Assembly: GCA_951799405.1 (NCBI GenBank)
Contig: OX637353.1
Location: 6,448,001-6,512,000 of the forward strand
DNA from: Agapetus fuscipes
Lineage: Eukaryota > Arthropoda > Insecta > Trichoptera > Glossosomatidae
Length of the DNA stretch: 64,000 nucleotides
Direction: 5' to 3'
The notes under the pieces were generated by a model. The model was not told the origin of the DNA and made no database searches. It worked only from the letters and a program-made list of their open reading frames with translations. The translations under genes and the position numbers were made by a program. Of this stretch, positions 33,240 to 44,219 are shown piece after piece (position 1 is the stretch's first letter; each line of letters begins with the position of its first letter).

Positions 33240-36160
33240 TATCTTAGTAACTCATATCTTTATCCTGGATAACCTGTGTGTTTGGGAAAAAGGAAATGCT
33301 CACAAAGCTCTTTTTAAATATTTTTTTTTTTCTAAAAAAAATTAGGATCTTTATACTTGTTATCGCTGAGAAGCCTAACATGGTATCAACACTGCATTGG
33401 GCAGTATAAAAACCCACCCTCACAACTCGGAAACAAACGCTTAACAACTTATATAATCTTATTCGGTATGAAAACAAGATTTTACTTATTTTATGAAAAT
33501 AATCAGTATTCTTACGGAAAAATACAGTTAGATTTTGAAATGTCGCTGGTTTACCATTGCCCCTATAGGTAGTTAGTGTGGAGACTTGTTTAAACTCTCC
33601 CACACAGCGGCTCCTAGACGTGTCTCTGATTCCACCACGGAAAGTACTTAATTGGCTTTGTGCGGGATCCCCGTGAAGGCAGAGGCAGAGTCTAACGAGA
33701 TGTACAGAGGAAGTGAAAACATGCATATGGGGAAAACGTGCATGCACCAATAATATGGAATCGCTTTTGCTACGTTTCTTCTACTTCAGTATTTTTTAAT
33801 CATCTTCTGGATGCAGATTGTAGGCTTCTATTACTCTTCTCCAGCTTCTTATATCCTAGAAAACCTTATTATATGTGTTTTTTGTGCCTTTTGTGTATTT
33901 TACTTCCGAAATTTCAAGTAGATAGCTTTATGCTCTAACTTAGTTTTTATGATGTGTAAAATTATAATAAAATCACAATATATTCATACATACCATTGTA
34001 GATTAGTTTATAAAACATCTAGATAGAGTCTGTGGTACATCGCATATTCAAACTCTCTTATCCACACACTTGTAGGATTGGCTTGTGTAACATTAAATAG
34101 ATTCACAGAAATCTGTTTTTGATTTTTTGTACACACATCTGATTTAAAAAAAAACTTAATGCACAGAAAACGATAAGAATAACAAACGATTGATTCTTGT
34201 CTCATCAGAAAAAAGATTCTCACCCATCGTCTACGTAGTCTTATTTTGTTTTCGGTCGGATGTTGACATTGGAACTTGGAAGCTCCAGCTACAATTGATC
34301 ACGACTACATATCGCCGAAAGTATCTCTCCATTTATCTACGTAGGTATGTTTCAATTTTTTAAACACTTTCCAGATAAATAAAGAATTGACATACAGCAT
34401 TTAGCATTGAAATGAAGCATAGAAATAAAGTATGTGCCCATACTTTACTCTCTAGGACCTTTTTTATTTCATACGCAAAATATTCTTTCTAAGAAACAAT
34501 TTCATTTTTTTTGTGTGAGTATGGCAAAATTTGTGTCCATTATGGCGAAAACTATTTCCAGGGTTTTTGTACGACTGTTTATGGGACACGGAACGGAAAG
34601 CGTCGAAATAAAAATCCTCACGTCTTGTGGAAATCTGTTTTTAAGTGTCGAGTTTGTGGCACAACATAAAAACACTTTGAAAAACACGACTATTAAAGTT
34701 TGATTTTCAAGCGCGCGCTTTGGCGGGCCGCGCATTATATTCAATAGAAATTGGAAGGCGCCGAGTTCTTGAATACCGTGGATGAACGATGGAGAAATAT
34801 TTCCATATTATAGAATGGAGTTAAAAAAAATTATCCGATCACCAAATTCTTTTAAAACTTTTCTTATATCAATGAGAATCACATTTCGATGACTTAGGAT
34901 CAAGTCAAAAAAGTATGTTTAAAACCATTTGATCCATATCTTAGCCATGAATCATCGTTTTTTTGCAAGGAAAATTTACGTTAGCTGGCGGTTAAGTCTT
35001 GGATTCAATTGTTAGCCAGGGTTGTAATACAGCATGATATTCTTTAATTTTACAAGGAATAAAAAACCTTTTTTTGGCAATAGAGAGGCTTTTCTCTTAA
35101 ATGAATGTTATAAGATATTGAATGTTAGGTTTGATTAAAAAGGTATTCAAGGATTTTTTCTCAAGATAAATCTGCCTATTAACGATGCTGATTCATTGGA
35201 GAGGAAATCCATTGAAGTTAATGTCATTGATGTTATTGTTTATAAACTAAATGTCTACGTTTAAACATTCAACTAAATGAGATGACGAAAAGAAAGCTTG
35301 TATCTTATTTGGTTATTTGTATTTGCAATTCAAGTTTGACCACAGTCTGCCTTATTCTGAACCTTTGTCTTCTTCGACATTGAAACATTTACCGGTCTAT
35401 CCTGTTGTTGTATCCTTCATAGGAATGTTCAGTCTTCAGTCTCCCCCTGTGGTTATTTCGGGTCCGCGCGTGTCAAAAATTGCGCCGCCGATACGAATCG
35501 TAAAGAATTACCACTAATGGTGGATTGAAACACAGTAATTGTGCACAGCCCCTCTCTCCATATAAGCCCCCTTCCTCCCCGCATAGGGTGCAAGAGGGGA
35601 GCTGTTTTATAGTGTGAGTTTCAAGGGAGCGCTTTCTGAGGTGCAAAGAAATTGTAGAGTAAGGCTAAACCCACATTGCATTCACATTGCATGTACAATA
35701 TGTCAAAAGGTCTCGCAACGTGGAAGCTCAGACGCAAAGATAAGGAAGGCTTTCTCGTGAAGTTAAAACGGAGCAAATTCAAGCCGGTTTGTCTAAGGAT
35801 TGCCTGATTGGCTATCGAATAGTGTATGTGAATGCATGCAATATTTCACATGTTTTGCTTGACGATCCCATTCAAAACCATAGTGAAACTGGATATGATT
35901 ATAGAAGCAAATTATTTGGCATGGTCTACAACTAATAAAATAACTGGGATGGCGCTTCCTGAGATGTCAATGTTGAAAAGAGCAAAAAATAAAATAAAAA
36001 CGACCAGACTGGTAGGAATCTGCAGTGGGTGCAACAAGCCAGATGAAAATATGTGTTGAGAAACTACACTAAAGTCTACGAAACCTGTATACTGTATAGG
36101 TCGTACTGCAGCAAAGTGCGCAACTCGGTCAGATTGTTGAAATGGACAGTTCCAGAAAAT
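33240..36160. other. intergenic, contains an unexplained 168-codon frame
   Basis: A minus-strand frame 33750-33244 runs 168 codons through a GC-rich block (33580-33720) and then AT-rich sequence; composition changes mid-frame, which argues against a gene. Another GC-rich patch is at 35440-35640. No element recognised. Confidence 0.35.
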
Positions 36161-36168
36161 TTATTGTT

Positions 36169-36371
36169 GGTGTTATGGCCGAGAGATTCAAGTGGCTGAT
36201 ATTTGGAACAGAATAACGCTGGTTCGATCCCCGTTTGGGTCATTTGACCATAACTTTGATCCTGGTTCAACAGATGTCATTGGATATTTGTTAATTAATA
36301 ATTCATTAAAATATTCAATAATAAATTATCAATTGATGATATTAAAACCTGTTTCTGACCAGGCAGAATAT
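36169..36371 (+). mobile_element. SINE3 (tRNA-Ser-like head), best copy
   Basis: GTTATGGCCGAGAGATTCAA resembles the type II tRNA (Ser/Leu) A-box region and CTGGTTCGATCCCCG the B box. The body has GGGTCATTTGACCATAAC, an AT-rich middle and the end CTGTTTCTGACCAGGCAGAA. Confidence 0.83.
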
Positions 36372-36947
36372 GTTGGTGAATCGCATTCTTTTTCACACAC
36401 CTATTTAAAAAAAGTGACGTATATCCTAAGAGCTCTGGCAAAAGGATGCATGAGGTACATACTTCTGTTTCATGGAACTTCACATTTTCAAGCTAAGAAG
36501 TACGCGAGCACCATTTTTGTAGTATCAGGTAAAGAAAGAATGTTCATAGTGTGGGTTGTATGAAAGATTTTCCCCTAGTAAGTAGTAATGGGCGCAAGGT
36601 GGCCCCTTGTGCGAGACCCGTGTGGGGAACATGAGGCGCTAATGCCACCATGGCACGTCATCGAAATTATCCAGAAGAGAGCAATACGTCAACAACTCTA
36701 TTATGATTTGTGGCTGTTCATACTTTTGATGATGAAATTTACGATGAGAAAATTTGATTAAATTTCAGGCTGATTGCGATTATAGTTGGACTGATTGTGA
36801 AGAAAATTGGTCTAATTTAAATTCCAAGTATTCATATTAGAATACTTACATATAATAACTTCACGTAAAAAAACTACCACACGTTTATTCATTTAACAAG
36901 AGTTTTTAATTGTTTTTTTATGATCACTTCTCTAATATATCTATCTT

Positions 36948-37227
36948 ACATCTGAGTTGCTAAGAGATATATTGGTATTTTAAATTCATATTAAATACAT
37001 ACCCACAAACTGAAACGTGTAAATAAGTGAATTAAAACTGTGTTTTACCCATTTGAATTTTTTAATAATTAGAAACGTGTAAGTTCGCGCTTACAAATAC
37101 TGCATGTGCACTTTCAAATTACATAAACCCGGCAAATTTTGCCGATCTTACCTGAAACAGGTGAAATTGGCAAAGTGAACCTTTTTTTACTGTATAGGTG
37201 GTCCGCCTCATACCAACCTATTAGTCT
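36948..37227 (-). repeat. LINE B 3' module with a 49-bp insertion
   Basis: A recognisable module (GTTCGCGCTTACAAATACTG, CTGAAACAGGTGAAATTGGC, CATACCAACCTATTAGTC) interrupted at 37023-37071 by foreign sequence bracketed by the 11-bp direct repeat GAAACGTGTAA. Confidence 0.75.
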
Positions 37228-37330
37228 ATGTCTCGTCACATAGCCTCCGTAGCAACACAATGCATCATAAAATATTTTATGGTATGATTCTCTCAATTTA
37301 CTTTATATATTTATTTTTCAAATAATAATA

Positions 37331-37566
37331 ACCTAAGTTGCAAAGATGTATTAATTAAATTCATATTAAATACATACCCAGACATAACAGAAACGTGTAA
37401 GTTCGAGCTTAGAAATTCTGCATGTGTGATCAAATTAAAATCAACACGTCAAATGAACATACACCCGGCAAATTTTGCCGACCTTCACTGAAACTGGGAT
37501 GACATTGACAAAGTGGACAATTTTTTACAGTATGGGTGGTCATACTTATACTAACCTATTAGTCAA
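37331..37566 (-). repeat. LINE B 3' module, dispersed copy
   Basis: Starts CCTAAGTTGCAAAGATG and ends CTAACCTATTAGTCAAGG. Same orientation as, and about 100 bp from, the preceding copy, making a loose tandem pair. Confidence 0.75.
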
Positions 37567-38183
37567 GGAATTGATTTACTAATACCTATCTCTTGTTTTA
37601 CGAAAAAAATACGTTTTGTGATAATATGTACACAAACAATACACACAAGCACTCAAAAAATAGCTTCCAATTTGAAAAAAAAATGTATCTGAAAAAGCTG
37701 AAATGTAAAGTTTCTGAATTGCCAAGACGTGAAATAATCATACGGCACAGTCTGAAAGCTCACACAAGTTTAAATGAATAAGTGTGTTGTTGAAATGTCG
37801 GGAAAAACGTTTACCTAAGTATACGGTGCGCCAGTCACTTCGCGTAATGACCGGTTAGATTGGTAAACGGAGGGAAAAGTCTTTCATTTGCCTGACAGTT
37901 AATACAAATTTTAGATTACACAAAATACACGCAGTTTGACGATGTTGTTGTGAATTATGAATGATATATAAGTCGTGAATTTAATAATCGCTTTAAGTAA
38001 TTGTAACTGTTGATCAAATAACATTGATCATATAAAGATTTATTTAAAAAAATACGAATATGCTGACCTGAACAATTAAAAATGACGGAGCTCTACAAAA
38101 TAAATTCCTACCCCTCGTATTTTTTTTAAAGAAAAACCAGTTGGATGTTCCGAATATCCCAGCAGCGCTTTTTCTCAAATGAG

Positions 38184-38318
38184 GTTGTTGTGAGGCTGAC
38201 CCCCCATATTGTAAAAAATACTTCACTTTGGCAGTGTCACCCTTGTTTTAGGAAAGGTCATCAAAAGTCGCAGGGTTTATGTTCATTTAAGGTTTGCAAC
38301 TTACTAGATTATAGATCT
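38184..38318 (+). repeat. LINE B 3' module, internally deleted
   Basis: TGTGAGGCTGACCCCCCATA through GGTTTGCAACTTACTAGATT; the middle portion is missing. Abuts a SINE1 fragment. Confidence 0.68.
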
Positions 38319-38455
38319 CCCCCCCTTCAACTAAAGTGGTTGGCGTGAGGGCCTTCTTACCGGTACAAATAGATAGGTCTCGAATCGACCCATACGATCC
38401 CTTAGAAAATAACGCAGGCAAGAAGTTACACTATATGTGTAGCGTAGTTGCGTTG
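38319..38455 (+). mobile_element. SINE1 fragment, opposite orientation
   Basis: CAACTAAAGTGGTTGGCGTG, then AACGCAGGCAAGAAGTTACA and CTATATGTGTAGCGTAGTTG match the reverse complement of the 9.47 kb copy's body and tail. The middle is rearranged. Confidence 0.65.
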
Positions 38456-38600
38456 TAATATTCAAAATGCAGGATCGACTCTATGGAGAAATGGATAAAG
38501 TAAATATTAAAAAAAGATCATAGGTCAATGACTTATATGTAGGTTGATGCTGGAGTGATGTTTTCCGGGATCTGTTGCCGTGGTCTGTGGGAGCTGGAGC

Positions 38601-38640
38601 TTCCGGACGTTTCGCCCATTTCTACGATGGGCTTCTTCTT
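38601..38640 (-). ncRNA. truncated hammerhead-like motif (38.6 kb)
   Basis: Minus strand GAAGA-A-GCCCAT, loop, ATGGGC, GAAACGTC, then CGGAAGCTCCAGCTCC. Helix II is six perfect pairs. The 5' CT and helix I are cut away where a LINE B module joins at 38640. Confidence 0.5.
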
Positions 38641-38665
38641 TTGAAACAGGAGTGACATTGGCAAA

Positions 38666-38780
38666 GTGAACCATTTTCTACAGCATGGGTGGTCAGCCGC
38701 ATACCAACCTATAAGTCAAGGAACATACAGCTAATAAACTGTACCTATTTGCCAAGTTTTCCAATCATGCATATCAAACT
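38666..38780 (+). repeat. left arm of a perfect 115-bp inverted repeat
   Basis: As read here, all 115 bases are the exact reverse complement of 39420-39534. The arm contains a LINE B module end (GTGAACCATTTTCTACAGC...) plus adjoining AT-rich sequence. Confidence 0.88.
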
Positions 38781-39419
38781 TAGTTTTCATATACGAGAAA
38801 CCTCTTTGTGCAACCAAATAAAATGAGAAATTTAAAGGCTTCTCTTTATACGAGTTGAAAGTAGAGATGAAGGTAAGATAGGTTTTCCTGACTTTGTTCT
38901 TACTTGTTTGTCATGTCTGATGGTATATACGTTTTTTTTAATTTTCAAACAAATCGAATTCAAAAATGCATATTATATATGACAATAAATAATAATATTT
39001 ACTATTGCCAACGTAGGGATTTCTGATTAACTTATGAAGGTTATGTTTATTATTCAGAAGAGAATTTTCATAATTTTCATCAGACTTTTCTAGCAAATAT
39101 CACCGTTTAAAAGACTGATGACGCTCTTCAAACCATAATCGCGAACGCACTAGTACATTCCGCACTTACATTTCCACATACTAGTATATGCCAGCTTTTG
39201 CTAGAAGTTTCCATACACACACAATTTTACTATGTGTTAGCACCAGCACTGTTTAGTCTCATATACTCGTACCAATATATGCGAGCGTCTACTGAAAGTT
39301 TCTGCACACAAAGTATCATTACCAAAGTTATATACTTGTAAATGTATATCGACGGTAAAAAGTATGGTTTTGGTGCAATCGAGAAGATTTTGGCCTTTTT
39401 TGCCCTAAAGACGCTTGTG

Positions 39420-39534
39420 AGTTTGATATGCATGATTGGAAAACTTGGCAAATAGGTACAGTTTATTAGCTGTATGTTCCTTGACTTATAGGTTGGTATG
39501 CGGCTGACCACCCATGCTGTAGAAAATGGTTCAC
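39420..39534 (-). repeat. right arm of a perfect 115-bp inverted repeat
   Basis: Exact reverse complement of 38666-38780, separated by 639 bp of unrelated sequence. Confidence 0.88.
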
Positions 39535-40092
39535 ATAAAAACATCGTACAATCACATAGTAATGCCAATGATGCCTTTATTTTTTTAAATTTAAGAACTG
39601 TTTTGATTTTAACGGTATGATAAAAAAAATCGCCATTTTTCTGCAATCTCAAACTTTAAGCTGCTCTCCTGAACAATTTAGTTTTTGTCACTTATTGCCT
39701 ATTAACCGTCGATATAAATTTTTATTTTTATTTGTAGCTCAACATAAAAGGTTTGAAAAAATATTTAAACAAATTCTACAATACTATAATATTTATGCTG
39801 TAAAATGTTTTCTTATGAACATTTCCTTGAAGATCTGCTTTTCGCTTTACGGTTTGAGTGCATTTAATTAAATCTGTGTGTGAAAGATTCCTCGGTTAAT
39901 CATATTTCTGGGCTGGCGCTGGTTTGTGAAGCTCCCTGCAGTCGCTTTGAATCCAAGCGACAAAGCTCCACAATGTGTGAGCGAGAATTAATTTCATAAC
40001 TTGAAAAACTACATACTACAAAATGTTTATCATTTTGTTAATAATGTGATGATAAACACGAGCATAATTAAAATTCTTAAATGTTTTTCTTT

Positions 40093-40305
40093 TCATGTCT
40101 TGTCTTCCCTTGTATCCTGCCGCCATTCCTCTAGGGGTGGCCGGTACCTCCACACAAGTGCCTCCACTTGACTATGTCCTTGCATACTTCTTTCATCTCA
40201 TCTAATTTCATCACTCTTTTCATGCATGCTCTTCTCTTGTTTCCACTCTGTAAATTCCATTCATTCGCAATCTCATTTATCTGATCAATCCATTGTTTCC
40301 TAGTC
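40093..40305 (-). mobile_element. LINE family A, 3' terminal 210 bp
   Basis: Minus strand, nearly the same sequence as the 3' end of the 29.5-30.05 kb copy, including the CTTGTCTTCCCTTGTATCC tail (plus-strand reading) and the GGGGTGGCCGGTACCTCC block. Truncated at its 5' end near 40305. Confidence 0.85.
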
Positions 40306-40438
40306 TATTTCGTTAATAGTGATTAATTCTCAACAACTATGTAGAATGTAGGTAGAAGGCAATATTTTATTAGATATGGCGTAAGTCTAATCTTCTCATA
40401 AAAATTTGCATCGAATTTGTATTATTTATGTGTACTTC

Positions 40439-40916
40439 ATAACTGGCAGGACACACTGGTCGTACATTTTCCGTTTTCGGTGTGTCCTGCCAGTTATGAC
40501 TTACGGAGCAGAGACACTAACTCTCACCAAAATGACTATCAGGAAACTCCGTGTAGCACAACGAAAGTACAAAAGAGCTATGCTACACATAAGACTGTCA
40601 GATCGGATACGAAATACCGAAATACGTAGAAGATCGGGAGTTACTGACATAGTCAAAAGAGTGGTAAAGCAGAAGTGGTCGTGGGCAGGGCATGTAGCCA
40701 GATTGAGCGAGCAAAGATGGACGAAAAGAGTGATAGAATGGAGACCTCGTGAAGACAAAAGAACAAGAGGAAGGCCTCTTACACGATGGTCTGATGATAT
40801 CAAAAGAGTTGCTGGTGACTGGATGCAGAGAGCCCAGGACAGAGACGCCTGGAGAGATATGGGGGAGGCCTATGTCCAGCAGTGGATAAGAAGTGGCTAA
40901 ATAAGTAAGTAATAAG
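40439..40916 (+). mobile_element. RTE-type LINE fragment with 5' inversion and 12-bp target duplication
   Basis: Encodes CVLPVMTYGAETLTLTKMT, RKLRVAQRKYKRAML, SDRIRNTEIRRRSGVTDI, WSWAGHVARLSEQRW, TRGRPLTRWSDDIKRVAG and ends AYVQQWIRSG-stop, the standard C-terminus of insect RTE elements. TATGTGTACTTC occurs immediately before (40427-40438) and after (40917-40928). The first 41 bp are the inverse complement of upstream element sequence, and the tail is a short TAAGTAA-type repeat. 5'-truncated, so inactive, but the frame is open throughout. Confidence 0.92.
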
Positions 40917-40929
40917 TATGTGTACTTCG

Positions 40930-43155
40930 TAAAATTCATTCATATTTGTCAGATTTCATACATTTTTGTAGGTACATACACAATCTGAACATTTATTAAT
41001 ATTTTTCGACATTTAACTTATTTTCTTACCCACACTTTTCTTCCTTAACTGCACTCGTTTTAACTGTATTATTATAGGTTATAATATTTATTTTGAAAGT
41101 TACTTTAACGAAGTTATGGTTTGTTGTTAAAAATACCGTTTTTATTCATTGTATGAATGAGTTATCGTCTGCAAAATTGACTTCCAGCGGTTTTCCTATA
41201 TAATATATTCAGTATTCTTTATTTATTTAAAGTATAAATATTTTATCAGCTTTCAGTTTAACCTTTAAGCTCACATGCTAACATAACTCTCAGATAACAC
41301 AATCTACAAAGGCGAGAAACAGCACAAGCATTTGTTGTGATACAAAAGTGTTGATCGCACCCCAGCGAGGGTGTTGCGTGTTGAAATGGATGTATTTTTA
41401 AATGAATGTTTGTTGGATTGTGAGAGGAAATGAACTTGGCGTGAAGGGAAGTTAAAAAACAATTTTACACCGGCCTGGCTGCACGTGTGATTGTAAGGTG
41501 AACGCACAGCCCATGTCTCACAGGGTGGATGCGATGGATGAAAGATAAGAAGGGAAAGGAAAAAAACATGTTATACAAAGGATAATGATGATTTATATGA
41601 TTCACCGTATAATTTTAGATCAAAGATCTTTGTATGAAGTGTAAGGTATGTTTTTGTGAATCACACCTCAACGGCCTCTCCAGAAAGACAATCGAAAGCT
41701 ATGTTAACTTTTGCGACTGGTTTTGAGATAGGTTTATTTATAAAGCTTTTTCAGCATCCAGAAAAAGGTGACCAAGTATAATTGTGAAATAATTAAAATC
41801 AATTGTTCAAATGAAGAATGTTTTTGAGTGAATCGCACGACTTGAGCTTTCAGGTAACTCTCGTTCCAACATTAATAAAAAAAATTGGGAAAAACCAACT
41901 GAATTACTAAAATACATTCAATACCGAATCTTGGAAATAAGATAACAAATCTGAATTTTCAAATTATAATTGAGCTTTAGCCTCTATTCAAAAGATGCAA
42001 ATATGTGAAGCATGCAGAATGATAATATGAATGATAAAATACTTTTCAAAAATCATATCAAATATTTACAATTTATGAGATACCTAACATTAAACGTCGG
42101 AGACACAAGCCTTAACAATGCCCTGTCAGACATGTAGGCCTCTAGAAGAAATAAAAAAAATATTTATATGGTCCTAAAAATAAGAACCAATGGCTAAAAA
42201 AAAGTACATAGATTTTTTTTCTCTCATAAAGTATTATTCACCCTGTATTGTAGCAGTAATACTCATGGCGCAGGCTAATTTACTAACCCTCCAGAAATGG
42301 CTACTAATCGCCGGTATAATTCTCCGAGTGTCTTCGGGACGGCGGGAAATCCACTGCGAGAACAATTTTGTTTTGATTAAGGATATTAACCCCCACCCCA
42401 CTTCATCCTCTTCCTCTTTTACATACCCCCTGCCCCCCCCGGTCTTCATGCCTGATGAATAATATTACACTAAATTTTGAAATGCTAAGTTCCCACATTA
42501 AAAAGGAAAATTTACGGTCGAAGGTGTGTAGGTGACTACGGTTGAGAACAGGTATTGATTTTTTATTTCATAATTTAAAAAGATAATTATGTTAATATTT
42601 TTTTGTTGATTTTTTACGTCTGTACACCTTATTCAGTTTTTTTGTGCCAAAATTATCCTCAAGCGTGCATGACGGGATTAAATCCAGATCTGTTTGATTT
42701 CACTCATATAATATAACAGTTAAATTATCACATTTGCAGAGAAAGGTTTTGAGTATAAAAAACCATAGGTACCTGTATGAAATTATTTTGTTAAGATATT
42801 TTATTCCCTTACTCAGTTGCTTATTTATCGGACCAAATTGGACGTGGACACAAGATTGTCTCTCCTTTCTTCCATCTTAAAAATCAAAACCTATTTTCTC
42901 AATATTTTTCCTTTTGCATGGGTATTTTGTTATTTTAGATGAACTTGAATATAAGCTTTTAAGAACATTTGCGATCTCTATTATATATTTGTTATGACAA
43001 ACTACAAACCTACCCATTTTTATAATGTCAAAAGTACTCACAAACTTATTTTTTTTATATTTTGTATTGTTTGTGTATTAACACTGTGAAAATTCATATT
43101 GTTTATTTGAATGAATTCAAACCAAACACGGTTTTATTTTTTTAATTAATAAGTT
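40930..43155. other. intergenic
   Basis: Only a weak SINE2 remnant near 41.65 kb and a 90-codon frame at 42190-42462 of no recognised family. Confidence 0.45.
41645..41705 (-). mobile_element. SINE2 decayed fragment
   Basis: GTTTTTGTGAATCACACCTC and AACGGCCTCTCCAGAAAG resemble the tail-proximal body of SINE2. Confidence 0.35.
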
Positions 43156-43223
43156 AATTTTTTTTTTGTAATAAAACATTGTTTAATTTTCACTCACGAT
43201 ATTGATTTTATTTGAATTATAAT

Positions 43224-43266
43224 TTACAAACGTTTTCGACCTATAGGTATGGTCATCTTCAGGTAG
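43224..43266 (-). ncRNA. hammerhead-like motif (43.2 kb, left arm)
   Basis: Minus strand CTGAAGA, one extra base, helix II GACC/GGTC, GAAA, palindromic AACGTT then T. Helix I is limited to TAC/GTA. Confidence 0.52.
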
Positions 43267-43308
43267 GATTACAATAAAATTTATTAAAAAAAACTTTTAT
43301 TGTAATCC

Positions 43309-43346
43309 TACCTGAAGATGACCATATAGGTCAAAAACGTTTGTAA
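43309..43346 (+). ncRNA. hammerhead-like motif (43.3 kb, right arm, probably dead)
   Basis: As the left arm but the GAAA box reads AAAA, losing the conserved G12, and the helix II loop is shorter. Expected to be inactive. Confidence 0.42.
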
Positions 43347-43984
43347 ATTATAATTCAAATTAAATCAATATCGTGTGTGAAAATAAAACAATGTTTTAAT
43401 CTTTTTTTTTTTTTTAAAAACTTAAATCAATCAACATGAAATTGTACAGTGTTAATAAACAAACCATAAAAAATATATATTTTTTTTTATTCACCAAGAA
43501 AAAGTACGTTTTTCAGTTCTGGGCTGTAAAATTATTTCACTTTGATTGCCCTACAATCAAATGATACAAAAATATACATGAAGTGTTTTACGTCGGGCGG
43601 GCACTCAGGCTTGCAATAATAATAATTATGACGGCAGTAAAGTCCCGTTATATTGAGTTAATCCATGCAATTTGCCCGGAAGCACATACAGCAGAAGAAT
43701 CCAGGCGCGCCGCTCTCTAAAAGGAGGAGAGAGTGAATTATTCAGCGCCCAAATGTTAATATAACAGCCTGTACCGCCAACTGATGAAAGAGTCTGGAAG
43801 TAAAATTAATACAAACGTCTACAGCCGTACATTTTTTAAGACCTCAAATTTTAATATCCAATTGCAAATTTAAATTTCGATATCCATTTTAGCTGACATG
43901 GTATCGGCAATAAAATTGGCTACGTACAGCTTCTTTATATGGAATCACTTGTGAAGAAAAAAGTTTGAGCAATCACGGACTGAT

Positions 43985-44215
43985 TATTTTGTTGCACCAG
44001 GAGGTCCCAGGGTTCAGTCTTCCGAGAGGACTGTGGAAGACCTTTAACAGCGTCGTTGCTACTTCCTGTTCCATGTACGGGGATTCAATCCATCTCTAGA
44101 GTGTGACTGTAAGACAGAGAAACAGACTGTCTAGCACATATTGTAAGAGTGCACAAACAGAAGACACACTCCTGGCCTGAAAGACTTCAACAAAGTCAGG
44201 TCAATACAGTATAAA
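43985..44215 (+). mobile_element. decayed Jockey/R1-like LINE C-terminus
   Basis: One frame gives LECDCKTEKQTV-stop-HI--EC around 44095-44152. This fits the C-x-C-x(n)-QT-x2-HI-x3-C signature near the C-terminus of Jockey-like reverse transcriptases. Two in-frame stops and no other family landmarks: an old relic. Confidence 0.5.
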
Positions 44216-44219
44216 TTTC

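Larger units (their letters stand above)
43160..43420. mobile_element. paired inverted element with hammerhead-like cores
   Basis: Arms of roughly 100-120 bp (AAAACATTGTTTAATTTTCA... against its complement) around an AT-rich centre near 43278-43292. The outward-facing cores CTGAAGAT-GACC-loop-GGTC are on both strands. Same plan as the 21 kb pair, with little overall sequence identity outside the ACAAACGTTTTCG block. Confidence 0.75.

Noticed and set aside
33244..33750. 168-codon minus-strand frame, longest open frame outside recognised elements
   Set aside because: Composition switches from GC-rich to AT-rich within the frame, the C-terminal part is poly-Lys/Phe/Ile typical of random AT-rich DNA, and no domain is recognisable.
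42190..42462. 90-codon plus-strand frame with a hydrophobic stretch
   Set aside because: Opposite strand is also open, the C-terminal Pro/Ser run comes from a C-rich tract, and no homology is recognised.
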